Below, piece by piece: positions 17,973 to 26,542 of a stretch of DNA of 64,000 bases. Both the position numbers and the translations under genes were made by a program. Source of the DNA: CBFHOS01 sp965657645 (lineage in GTDB: Bacteria; Pseudomonadota; Alphaproteobacteria; Puniceispirillales; Puniceispirillaceae); assembly GCA_965657645.1 (NCBI GenBank), contig CBFHOS010000001.1:62001-126000 (forward strand), in the 5' to 3' direction. The notes under the pieces were generated by a model that had not been told where the DNA came from, made no database searches, and worked only from the letters and a program-made list of their open reading frames with translations. Every line of letters starts with the position of its first letter. Position 1 is the stretch's first letter.

Positions 17973-19001
17973 TTACCCGAGAAAGCCGATAATCTCGTTA
18001 ACATCTTTAAGAATTGGCGCCGCAATTGCCTCAGCCCGCGCCGCACCGTCTTCCAATATATGGTCAATATGGTCTGGGTTTTGGAGTAGGTCGCGCATTT
18101 TATCGCCAATCGGTGATAAATTTGTCACAGCTACCTCAGCCAAGGCCGGTTTGAAATCGCCAAAACCACGGCCCCCAAATTCACCCAGCACATCATCAAT
18201 GCTAGTGCCAGTAAGGGCGGCGTAAATACCAACCAAATTCGCCGCCTCTGGTCGATCCGCCAATCCGGCCGCCTCTGACGGCAATGCATCGGGATCAGTT
18301 TTGGCTTTGCGGATCTTTTGGGCAATCATATCCGCATCATCGGTCATGTTAATACGCGAATATTCAGACGGATCTGATTTACTCATCTTTGACGCGCCAT
18401 TACGCAGGCTCATAACCCGTGTTGCCGAGCCAAAAATCTGTGGTTCTGGCAATGGGAAGAAATCCGTTTCATAGGCAGAGTTAAAGGCCTGAGCGATATC
18501 TCTGGTTAGCTCCAGATGCTGTTTCTGGTCTTCACCAACGGGAACATGCGTGGCGCGATAGGTCAGAATGTCCGCCGCCATCAAGGTCGGGTATGAATAA
18601 AGCCCAACCGAGGCGTTTTCGCGGTTCTTACCAGCCTTTTCCTTGAATTGCGTCATCCGGTTCAACCAACCGAGTTTGGCAACACAATTGAAAATCCACG
18701 CAAGCTGGGCGTGCTGGGGAACACGTGATTGGTTAAACAGGATCGATTGCTCTGGCGAGATACCCGCCGCCAATAGGCTCGCTGTGACTTCGCGTGTGCT
18801 TTTACGCAATTCAGCCGGATCTTGCGCCACCGTAATGGCATGCAAATCGACCACGCAATATATCGATTCAAAATCGTTCTGCAACGTCACCCAATTGCGG
18901 ATTGCCCCCAGATAATTACCCAGATGCAAATTACCTGTTGGTTGAATGCCCGAAAAGATGCGGGCGCCGTTAGTGTTGGCAGCCGTTGATTGTTGGTCCA
19001 T
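17973..19001 (-). CDS. trpS: Tryptophanyl-tRNA synthetase
   Basis: Class I synthetase charging tRNA-Trp. The HIGH-type motif is in PTGNLHLGNYLGA (about 19-31) and KMSKS is exact in ASKMSKSDPS (about 203-212). At 342 residues from the ATG at 18999-19001 (MDQQSTAANT) it is of normal length; a TTG two codons upstream is the alternative. It lies 99 bases after murJ in the same direction; in between is a 10-base direct repeat (GCGGTTATCC at 19028 and 19055). Confidence 0.97.
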   Translation of the reverse strand: MDQQSTAANTNGARIFSGIQPTGNLHLGNYLGAIRNWVTLQNDFESIYCVVDLHAITVAQDPAELRKSTREVTASLLAAGISPEQSILFNQSRVPQHAQLAWIFNCVAKLGWLNRMTQFKEKAGKNRENASVGLYSYPTLMAADILTYRATHVPVGEDQKQHLELTRDIAQAFNSAYETDFFPLPEPQIFGSATRVMSLRNGASKMSKSDPSEYSRINMTDDADMIAQKIRKAKTDPDALPSEAAGLADRPEAANLVGIYAALTGTSIDDVLGEFGGRGFGDFKPALAEVAVTNLSPIGDKMRDLLQNPDHIDHILEDGAARAEAIAAPILKDVNEIIGFLG

Positions 19002-19100
19002 CTTCAATATCCGTTGCTTCTATTAATGCGGTTATCCCAAATATGGATAGTCACGCGGTTATCCGCATTGCGGACGGACGGGTCAAGTCCCCGCGGGTTT

Positions 19101-20756
19101 TTAGCGGCGAAAGACCCCTTTTGGCAAGGCCCCAAGGAGCACCGCCGAGCCAAAATAGAACCCGCCGCCGATAGCAACCAAGCCAGCCAGCACCAGAGCG
19201 GCCGGTAATGTCGCCAAAAACGACCCTGTCATCCCGCCGATTCCGATTAATCCCAGCTTTAATCCAGCCAGCATAACGAGCGCGGCAATCACCGGCTTGA
19301 TCAACGGGGATAGCACCCGCCAATGCAATTTTCCCTCACGTGCCAGCAATACAATCATTAATCCCGCCGCGACACTAGCCGCGAGCGATGTTGCCAGCGC
19401 CAATCCAACATGACCAAGCGGTCCCATCAATAACAATGATCCGATTATATTGACCGCGACCATAATCAACGAGATCGTTAAAACATGTCCGGGGCGGCCG
19501 CTGGCATAAAACGCCGTTTGCAATATTTTGATCAGCACAAAGCCCGGCAGACCAAGTGCATAGACCGCCAATGCCGCCGCCGTGGCCGCCGCATCACCCT
19601 CGCTAAAGGCACCATAGCCAAACAGACCAAGGGTAATATGATCCGCCAGCATGATCATCGCCGCAACGGCTGGAATAATGAAAAATCCACCAAGGCTTAT
19701 CGCTTCTGACAGGGCTTTGGGAATCGCCGCGTGATCAGCCTCGGCCTCGGCCCGAGACAAGCGCGGCAATAATGCCGTGCCCAGTGCAATACCAATAATG
19801 CCCAGCGGCAATTGGGCCACGCGATCGGCGAAATACAGCCAAGAAATCGTGCCGACTGGCAATAAAGACGCCAAGATCAAATCAACCAGCGTGTTTAATT
19901 GCATACCGGCGGCACCAAAGGCGGCTGGCAAAAATTTGCGCCACATACGCCGACCCGCCGCCGAAAAGCGCGGCCAGATAAAGGGCGGGGCAAGATCCGA
20001 TTTGCGCAACAAATGATACATGATTGCCAGCTGGAGAATACCGGCCACCAGCACGGCAATTGCCAGCGGCATCGCCAATGGCGCGTTATACGTCCCACCC
20101 AGCATGTCACCCGACATGAAGGGTATTAGACAAGCACCAGCAATCAGGCTGATATTCAAGATGATCGGCATCGCCGCGCCAACGCCAAAACGGTCATGCG
20201 CATTCGCAATCGCAATATAAAGAGCCACCAACGAGATCAGCGGCAGATACGGCATAGTCACTCGCGCCAAGGCAATCGCCGCCGCCATCCGGTCCGGCGT
20301 ATCGGCAAAACCAGGGGCCAATAACCCGATGAGAGCCGGCATGAAAATCTCTGCCGCCACCACAAGAACAACAAGAACAAAGGTCAGAATGATCTGGATT
20401 TCCGCCGCCAGAAATAACGCAGATTTAAGGCCGTTGGCGTTTTTTTCCTGGGAGAATTGCGGCAGAAAAGCATTGGTAAAGGCACCCTCGGCACTCAACC
20501 GGCGGAACATATTGGGCAATTTCAACGCCACCAAAAACGCATCGGCAATTGGTCCAGCGCCCAGAAAGATCGCAAAGGCTATGTCCCGAACAAAGCCAAG
20601 AACACGGCTGATCGCGGTCAATCCACCAATTTGACGAGCCGCCACACCTAAAGATTTATGGCCCGCCGGTTTACTGGCGGCAGATTTACTGGCAGCAGAT
20701 TTACTGGCAGCAGATTTACTGGCAGCAGACTTATCAGTGTCCGGCGCGGCGCTCAT
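19101..20756 (-). CDS. murJ: Lipid II flippase MurJ
   Basis: Inner-membrane transporter that flips the peptidoglycan precursor lipid II. The 551-residue protein has about 14 hydrophobic segments and the MVN-family motif GLTAISRVLGFVRDIAFAIFLG near the start, with conserved NMFRRLSAEGAFTNAFLPQF (about 80-99). Unusual is a hydrophilic N-terminal extension of about 35 residues made of five SAASK/SAASKPAG repeats coded by 15-base tandem units (20671-20730). The ATG overlaps the glnD stop by 4 bases (ATGA). The glnD-murJ-trpS order is standard for alphaproteobacteria. Confidence 0.96.
   Translation of the reverse strand: MSAAPDTDKSAASKSAASKSAASKSAASKPAGHKSLGVAARQIGGLTAISRVLGFVRDIAFAIFLGAGPIADAFLVALKLPNMFRRLSAEGAFTNAFLPQFSQEKNANGLKSALFLAAEIQIILTFVLVVLVVAAEIFMPALIGLLAPGFADTPDRMAAAIALARVTMPYLPLISLVALYIAIANAHDRFGVGAAMPIILNISLIAGACLIPFMSGDMLGGTYNAPLAMPLAIAVLVAGILQLAIMYHLLRKSDLAPPFIWPRFSAAGRRMWRKFLPAAFGAAGMQLNTLVDLILASLLPVGTISWLYFADRVAQLPLGIIGIALGTALLPRLSRAEAEADHAAIPKALSEAISLGGFFIIPAVAAMIMLADHITLGLFGYGAFSEGDAAATAAALAVYALGLPGFVLIKILQTAFYASGRPGHVLTISLIMVAVNIIGSLLLMGPLGHVGLALATSLAASVAAGLMIVLLAREGKLHWRVLSPLIKPVIAALVMLAGLKLGLIGIGGMTGSFLATLPAALVLAGLVAIGGGFYFGSAVLLGALPKGVFRR
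20671..20730. repeat. 15-bp tandem repeat in the murJ N-terminus
   Basis: Four contiguous 15-base units of TTACTGGCAGCAGAT (first unit with one change, last unit with one change) code for repeated SAASK on the minus strand. The near identity of the copies points to recent slippage; copy number is likely to vary between strains. Confidence 0.9.
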
Positions 20757-23641
20757 ATACTTATCTCTTTTGGAAGGCTCTCACCTGTATTTGTCTCACT
20801 CATATTGGTTTCGGTGGCATCATCAAACACTGTGAGCAATGCATCACGGATTTTGGCTAGCCGCGCTTCATTGTGAATTTGCAGACCAAACAGATCCTTT
20901 ACATAAAACACATCAACAACACGCTCGCCATATGTCGACACTGTCGATGATTGAATTTGCAATCCGAAATCAGCCAGCGTCATCGTGATGCGGTGCAATA
21001 ATCCGGGAAAATCACGGCCGTTGACCTCTATCACCGTGTGGGTGGAGCTGATCCTGTTTGATAGGATGACGCGGGAGGGAACCGGTATCCGCCGCACTCG
21101 TTTTGGTGTTTGTTGCCATCTGGCCGCCAATGCCGCCTTTGGCCGCAATTTACCGGTCAGTCCATTTTCCACATTTTCCTGCAAGCGCTGTAGCAATGCA
21201 GGGTCATCAATCATCTGGTTATCTTCGCTCTGCAACACAAATTCATCTAGAACCGTTCCATCGGAACAGGTGGTGATGCGGGCACCGGCGATGGTCACAC
21301 CCGAGCTAGCAACAGCGCCTGCAATCCGTGAAAACAGCCCCGGATCATCAACCGTTAATACAGTCAATTCGGTTGCCTTACGCGCCGGATCAGCCTTGAA
21401 ATCAGCCAGCATCGGCACCTCTAGCGTGCGAAACTTTTTGCTAAGCTCTGCATGTCGGATTTGCGAGGCGGTGTCATAAGACGTCCAATAATTATCTGGC
21501 AAATTATCAACATGGCTAGCAAATTCAGCGTCGCTCCAACCATCCAGACCAGCGCGCGTTTCGGCGCGGGCATGTTCGACATTGCCCGCCAGCATAACCG
21601 CCGGATCGGCGCCGCGTAGCACCGCATCAGTCCGGTGATAAAGGTCGCGCATCAACGCCGCCTTCCAGCCGTTCCAGATATTTGGCCCAACCGCCCGAAT
21701 ATCGGCAACGGTTAGAACCAGTAATAGTTTAAGACGTTCCGGCGATTGCACAATCGCGGCAAAATCTTCAATTGTTTTGGGGTCACTTAGATCATACCGA
21801 AAGGCGGTTTTGCTCATCAATAGATGGTGCCGGATTAGCCAGCTAATCGTTTCGGTTTCTTCGTTTGTGAGGCCAAGGCGCGGACAGACATTATGCGCCA
21901 CCTCCGCCCCAAGAATAGAATGATCGCCGCCGCGTCCCTTGGCGATATCATGCAACAACATCGCCACATACAACGCCCGCCGCGAGACAATTTCTGGCAT
22001 CGCCTCGGTCGCAACAGGGGCCAGTTCCACCAGCGCGCCGGTTTCAATCGCATGCAAAATGCCCATCGCCTGAATGGTGTGCTCATCGACTGTATAGCTA
22101 TGATACATATCGAATTGCATCATCGCGACAATACGCCCGAAGTCAGGCAAAAACTTGCCAATGACGCCGCTCTCATTCATCAACCGCAAGATCCGCTCCG
22201 GATTCTTTTTGGACGTCAGAATCGAGAGGAAAAGCGCGTTCGCCTCGCTATTTTGCCGTGTTTCCTCACCCAGAAATGGAAGGGCACGGGTGATACGTTG
22301 GAGCGAGTGCGGATGAATATCGGCATCATGTTCTAACGCCAGCTCGAAAATCTTAAGCATCCGCAATGGGTCATCACGGAACAACATGGTCTCATCAAGG
22401 TCAATCCGGCCATTGCGGATGGTGAACGGGTCAAAACGCTGGCCAGATAGCAATCCAGCGCCAAAGAATTTGAACAGCCGCCGCGTGTCGGTTTCCATCG
22501 CCGCACAAATAATCCGCGTTAAATTACCAACATCCCGTGCCGCCAGATAATACCGCTTCATAAAGCGTTCAACGGCGCGAAGACCACCCCGATCGGCAAA
22601 GCCCATCATTGGCGCAATATTCATCTGCGCGTCAAAATCAAGACGCTCTTCGGGGCGGCCAGCATGAAAATGCAAATGACAACGAACCGTCCATAGGAAA
22701 CGCTGGGCCGCGGCAAACCGGCGGGCCTCGGATGTTCGCAAAATGCCCTGTTCGACTACATCGGTAACACTATCGATGCGATTGGCAAATTTGGCGATCC
22801 AGAACAGGCTATGAAGGTCGCGCAGACCACCTTTACCCTCTTTGATATTTGGCTCTACCACATAGCGTGTCGCGCCAAGACGATTGTGCCGTTCGTCGCG
22901 TTCAGCCAGCTTGGTCTGGACAAATTCACTCGATTTTGACTTGCCAATCTCGGTATCGACCACCTTTGCAAAGCGGGTCCATAGCCCCTTATCACCTGCG
23001 ATATGACGCATTTCCAGCAATCCGGTCATCACCGTTTGATCGGCCCGCGCCATTTCAAGCGACTGGGCGATGCTGCGGGTAGCATGGCCAACCTTCAACC
23101 CCAGATCCCACAATATATATAATGTGGCCTCGATCGTTTTGATGATTTTTTTATCGGGCTGGTTTGGCACTAGGAACAGAATATCGAGATCCGAAAATGG
23201 CGCCAATTCACCGCGGCCGTAACCACCAACCGCGCCCACAGACATCTTTTCTTTCAACGCCGCACTGCCGCATCGCTCGGCGTTCTTGGTGAATAGAAAC
23301 ACCAATAGCTGGTCGATAATCCACGCATGATTGCCGACATAGAAAACACCATCATTATTCTGCATAAACGCGGTATGTAATGCCGCCCGCGCATCGGCTA
23401 GGCATGTTTTGCTAATGGCCAGAAGATGCGCGGCAAATTTCGCGTCGGTCATCTTTTTGGCACCATCCGCATCCAGCCGCGCGTCTAATCCTGCCTGCAA
23501 TTCATCACCAAGGTTCAGAATTTCTGGCAAAGGGCTTTGACTGGCTTTGGCCGCTTGCAATGGTTGCAACCAACTTTGCCACGCTTCGCTTAAAAGGGTG
23601 CTTTGGGGGGCGGGCTTTGCTTTTTTTGGGGCAGGTGCCAT
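20753..23641 (-). CDS. glnD: Bifunctional uridylyltransferase/uridylyl-removing enzyme GlnD
   Basis: Nitrogen sensor that uridylylates PII under low glutamine and removes UMP under high glutamine. The 962-residue protein has the nucleotidyltransferase motif GGYGRGELAPFSDLDILFL (about 138-156), the HD hydrolase domain with LLHDIAKGRGGDHS (about 560-573) and two C-terminal ACT domains (about 735-810 and 855-930, the latter with DFPGLLHRITMTLADFGLQI). All expected domains are intact. It abuts mutS (TAG directly followed by ATG) and overlaps murJ. Confidence 0.97.
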   Translation of the reverse strand: MAPAPKKAKPAPQSTLLSEAWQSWLQPLQAAKASQSPLPEILNLGDELQAGLDARLDADGAKKMTDAKFAAHLLAISKTCLADARAALHTAFMQNNDGVFYVGNHAWIIDQLLVFLFTKNAERCGSAALKEKMSVGAVGGYGRGELAPFSDLDILFLVPNQPDKKIIKTIEATLYILWDLGLKVGHATRSIAQSLEMARADQTVMTGLLEMRHIAGDKGLWTRFAKVVDTEIGKSKSSEFVQTKLAERDERHNRLGATRYVVEPNIKEGKGGLRDLHSLFWIAKFANRIDSVTDVVEQGILRTSEARRFAAAQRFLWTVRCHLHFHAGRPEERLDFDAQMNIAPMMGFADRGGLRAVERFMKRYYLAARDVGNLTRIICAAMETDTRRLFKFFGAGLLSGQRFDPFTIRNGRIDLDETMLFRDDPLRMLKIFELALEHDADIHPHSLQRITRALPFLGEETRQNSEANALFLSILTSKKNPERILRLMNESGVIGKFLPDFGRIVAMMQFDMYHSYTVDEHTIQAMGILHAIETGALVELAPVATEAMPEIVSRRALYVAMLLHDIAKGRGGDHSILGAEVAHNVCPRLGLTNEETETISWLIRHHLLMSKTAFRYDLSDPKTIEDFAAIVQSPERLKLLLVLTVADIRAVGPNIWNGWKAALMRDLYHRTDAVLRGADPAVMLAGNVEHARAETRAGLDGWSDAEFASHVDNLPDNYWTSYDTASQIRHAELSKKFRTLEVPMLADFKADPARKATELTVLTVDDPGLFSRIAGAVASSGVTIAGARITTCSDGTVLDEFVLQSEDNQMIDDPALLQRLQENVENGLTGKLRPKAALAARWQQTPKRVRRIPVPSRVILSNRISSTHTVIEVNGRDFPGLLHRITMTLADFGLQIQSSTVSTYGERVVDVFYVKDLFGLQIHNEARLAKIRDALLTVFDDATETNMSETNTGESLPKEISI

Positions 23642-26311
23642 CTAGCGTCCGGTCTCAGCTTTTAGGTTTTTCAATTTATAAATCAATTCCAGTGCCTCAC
23701 GCGGGCTTAACTCATCTGGATGAATATTATCAAGTTCCGCCAGAACAGGGCTTGGGTCTGCTTTTACATCCATGACCGGTTCTGCGTTAAAACTATGATC
23801 AAATAATGGCAATGACGCCGCCATTGCATTGGCATCCATCGCGCCGTGATCACCGGCCTCTAATTCTGATAGAATTTGGCCCGCACGTTCCAAAACATTC
23901 GCCGGCAAGCCAGCAAGCCGCGCCACATGGACGCCGTAAGATCGGTCGGCCGCACCCGCAACAACCTGATGCAGAAAAATGATGGACCCTTGCCATTCAC
24001 GAACCTGCATCGCGTGACTACTAAGACGCGCAAGGCTTTGTTCAAGATTGGTCAATTCATGATAATGCGTGGCAAATAACGTCCGACAGCCACATATTTC
24101 ATGCAGATGTTCAAGCGTCGCCCACGCGATCGCCAGACCATCATAGGTCGCCGTACCGCGGCCAATCTCGTCAAGAATAACAAAAGAACGCTCGGTCGCG
24201 CCATTGAGGATCGCCGCCGTTTCAACCATCTCCACCATAAAGGTTGAGCGACCTCGCGCCAGATCATCGGCCGCGCCAACACGGCTAAAGATACGGTCAA
24301 TAACACCAATGATAGCCCGGTCAGCCGGTACAAATAATCCGGCCTGCGCCATAATCGCGATATGGGCATTTTGCCGCAAAAACGTCGATTTACCGGCCAT
24401 ATTCGGACCGGTCAAAAGCCAAAGATTGCTCTCTGGCGGCAGTTCACAATCATTTGCAATAAATGGTGTCGCGCGGTCCAGCACAGTTTCAATAACCGGA
24501 TGACGGCCCTTTTCGATGGAAAATTCAATCGTGTCACGCAATTCCGGTCGGCAATAATTGGCGTTGCGGGCCAGCACCGCCGAGGCCGCGGCCACATCCA
24601 ATTCCGCCAATGCCCGCGCCGCCGCCGAAATGGCCTCACCATGCGCCAACACGCTCTGGCGCAGATTTTCAAAAATAGCCAGCTCCTTGGCCAATGCGCG
24701 GTCAGCGGCACTCGCCATATCACGCTCCATCTCACCAAGCTCGATCGTGGTAAAGCGCACTGTCTGGGCGGTTGTCTGGCGGTGGATAAATAGCGGCATC
24801 TGCATCAATTTATCGCCATGCGCAGCGCGCACATCGATATGATAGCCAAGTACATTATTATGTTTGATCTTTAGCGCGGCAATGCCGGTTTCATCACAAT
24901 AGCGTTGTTGTAGACCAGCAATCAGGCGACGGCTCTCGTCACGCAAATCACGGATTTCATCCAACGGCAGATCATATCCGCGCCGCACAAATCCCCCATC
25001 ACGCGCCAATAGCGGCAAATCATCGCCAAGCGCCGGTAACAGATCACCCGCAAGCGGCGACGGCGCCAAAATCGTATCGTATAAAGTGCCAAGATATGCC
25101 GGTTCATCAATCCCCTTGGCCGCCGTGACAATATCGACAATTTCCGCCGCCAAAGCCAAGCCGTTGGCAAGGCTAGCCAGATCACGCGGCCCACCATGCC
25201 CCATCGCCAAACGGGTGAGCGCCCGATCAAGATCAGGCAACCGGCCAAGGCGCTGATGCATATCGTCACACATCGCGTGCTGGCCATGAAACCAGCTAAC
25301 CATATCCAGACGCTGGTTAATCGCCGCGACATCACCAAGCGGCGCCGCAATCCGGCTACCCAACAGACGGGCACCAGCCGCCGTTTGTGTGCGGTCAATG
25401 GCATGAAACAAGCTGCCCTTAGTGTCACCAGATAGGGTGCGGGTAAGTTCTAGCGAACGCCGCGTGGCTGGATCAATTTCCATATAGCCGCTTTTTATAA
25501 TCGGCTGGAGCGGGCGTAACCTTGGCATATTGCCAAGCTGGGTAGCCTCTATATAGCCAAGCAAACCACCAGCCGCGGCCAGCATCGCCCGGGTGAAATT
25601 ACCAAATCCATCAAGGCTGGAAACGCCATAGAAATTCTGTAATGACACCGCCGCCAATGACGAATCAAACAAGGATGGTGCTTGCGGCGAAACGCAAAAC
25701 TGGCCTTCCTCAACCCACGCCGGAAAATCGATGTTATTGGCCATGACCAATTCCGCCGGATCCAGTCTGGCAATCAGATTTTCCGGATCCTGGCCAGTCA
25801 TGTCCTGAACCAGAAAATCGCCCGTGGACATATCCGCCCACGCCACCGCATGGCTATCACCAGCTCTGGCAAGGGCGACTAGAAAATTATGGGAACGCGG
25901 CGATAATAGCTCATCCTCGGTCAATGTGCCGGGGGTCAAAACACGAACCACCGCCCGCTTTAACGGCCCCTTGCCGCCGCGTTTTTTCTGCGCTTCGGGG
26001 CTCTCGCTCTGTTCACAAATCGCAACCCTATGTCCGGCCTTGATCAGGCGGGCAAGATAGCCATCAACAGAATGGACCGGCACACCGCACATCGGAATAT
26101 CGTCACCATCGGCCTTGCCGCGCTTGGTAAGGGTAATGCCCAACACCCGCGCGCCAATCTCGGCATCCTCAAAGAACATTTCATAAAAATCACCCATCCG
26201 ATAAAAAAGCAGCGCATCAGGCTGGCTTTCTTTGACGCTCAGATACTGGGCGATCATCGGCGTGTGAGCCTTTACTTTAGTGTCCTTTGGTGTTGAAGTG
26301 GTGACAGTCAT
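23642..26311 (-). CDS. mutS: DNA mismatch repair protein MutS
   Basis: Mismatch-recognition ATPase of 889 residues. The N-terminal mismatch-binding Phe-x-Glu is visible in GDFYEMFFEDA (about residues 42-52). The C-terminal ATPase has Walker A GPNMAGKSTF (about 634-643), the DDLARGRSTFMVEM segment, Walker B FVILDEIGRGT and the ATHYHELT switch. The start ATG has GGAAC upstream. It is the first gene of the mutS-glnD-murJ run. The protein looks intact, so the many short tandem repeats in this window are not explained by an obviously broken mutS. Confidence 0.98.
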   Translation of the reverse strand: MTVTTSTPKDTKVKAHTPMIAQYLSVKESQPDALLFYRMGDFYEMFFEDAEIGARVLGITLTKRGKADGDDIPMCGVPVHSVDGYLARLIKAGHRVAICEQSESPEAQKKRGGKGPLKRAVVRVLTPGTLTEDELLSPRSHNFLVALARAGDSHAVAWADMSTGDFLVQDMTGQDPENLIARLDPAELVMANNIDFPAWVEEGQFCVSPQAPSLFDSSLAAVSLQNFYGVSSLDGFGNFTRAMLAAAGGLLGYIEATQLGNMPRLRPLQPIIKSGYMEIDPATRRSLELTRTLSGDTKGSLFHAIDRTQTAAGARLLGSRIAAPLGDVAAINQRLDMVSWFHGQHAMCDDMHQRLGRLPDLDRALTRLAMGHGGPRDLASLANGLALAAEIVDIVTAAKGIDEPAYLGTLYDTILAPSPLAGDLLPALGDDLPLLARDGGFVRRGYDLPLDEIRDLRDESRRLIAGLQQRYCDETGIAALKIKHNNVLGYHIDVRAAHGDKLMQMPLFIHRQTTAQTVRFTTIELGEMERDMASAADRALAKELAIFENLRQSVLAHGEAISAAARALAELDVAAASAVLARNANYCRPELRDTIEFSIEKGRHPVIETVLDRATPFIANDCELPPESNLWLLTGPNMAGKSTFLRQNAHIAIMAQAGLFVPADRAIIGVIDRIFSRVGAADDLARGRSTFMVEMVETAAILNGATERSFVILDEIGRGTATYDGLAIAWATLEHLHEICGCRTLFATHYHELTNLEQSLARLSSHAMQVREWQGSIIFLHQVVAGAADRSYGVHVARLAGLPANVLERAGQILSELEAGDHGAMDANAMAASLPLFDHSFNAEPVMDVKADPSPVLAELDNIHPDELSPREALELIYKLKNLKAETGR

Positions 26312-26542
26312 AGAGTTCCTTTGGCGTCTCCGAATATATGAAAATCGACTGGGTGCAACGGTGGTTGGGTAAAACAGTACAATGTCTTTGACAGAGAATA
26401 AATCTATTCTGAAAGTAATGCTGGCCCAGCATCAAGAGTTTGAAAGTCTGTGCCTCTAGGTGTGGACAGCATATCTAGAATGGTAAATAGTTAAACAGAA
26501 CAAATATCTACCGAATTGATGAAAAGATATAAAGGGTAAACA
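26312..26542. other. Divergent gap between mutS and maeB
   Basis: This 231-base AT-rich region between two divergent genes must hold both promoters. I see no RNA gene and no strong operator. A TTGACA-like word at 26393-26398 has no well-spaced -10 partner, so I do not call a promoter. The maeB ribosome-binding site AAAGGG is at its right end. Confidence 0.5.

Noticed and set aside
20671..20730. CRISPR-like array
   Set aside because: Units are contiguous 15-mers without spacers and lie in frame in murJ; no cas genes are present.
23642..26311. Defective mutS as cause of the many tandem repeats
   Set aside because: All key MutS motifs (mismatch-binding FYE, Walker A and B) are intact, and mismatch repair loss would mainly affect very short repeats.
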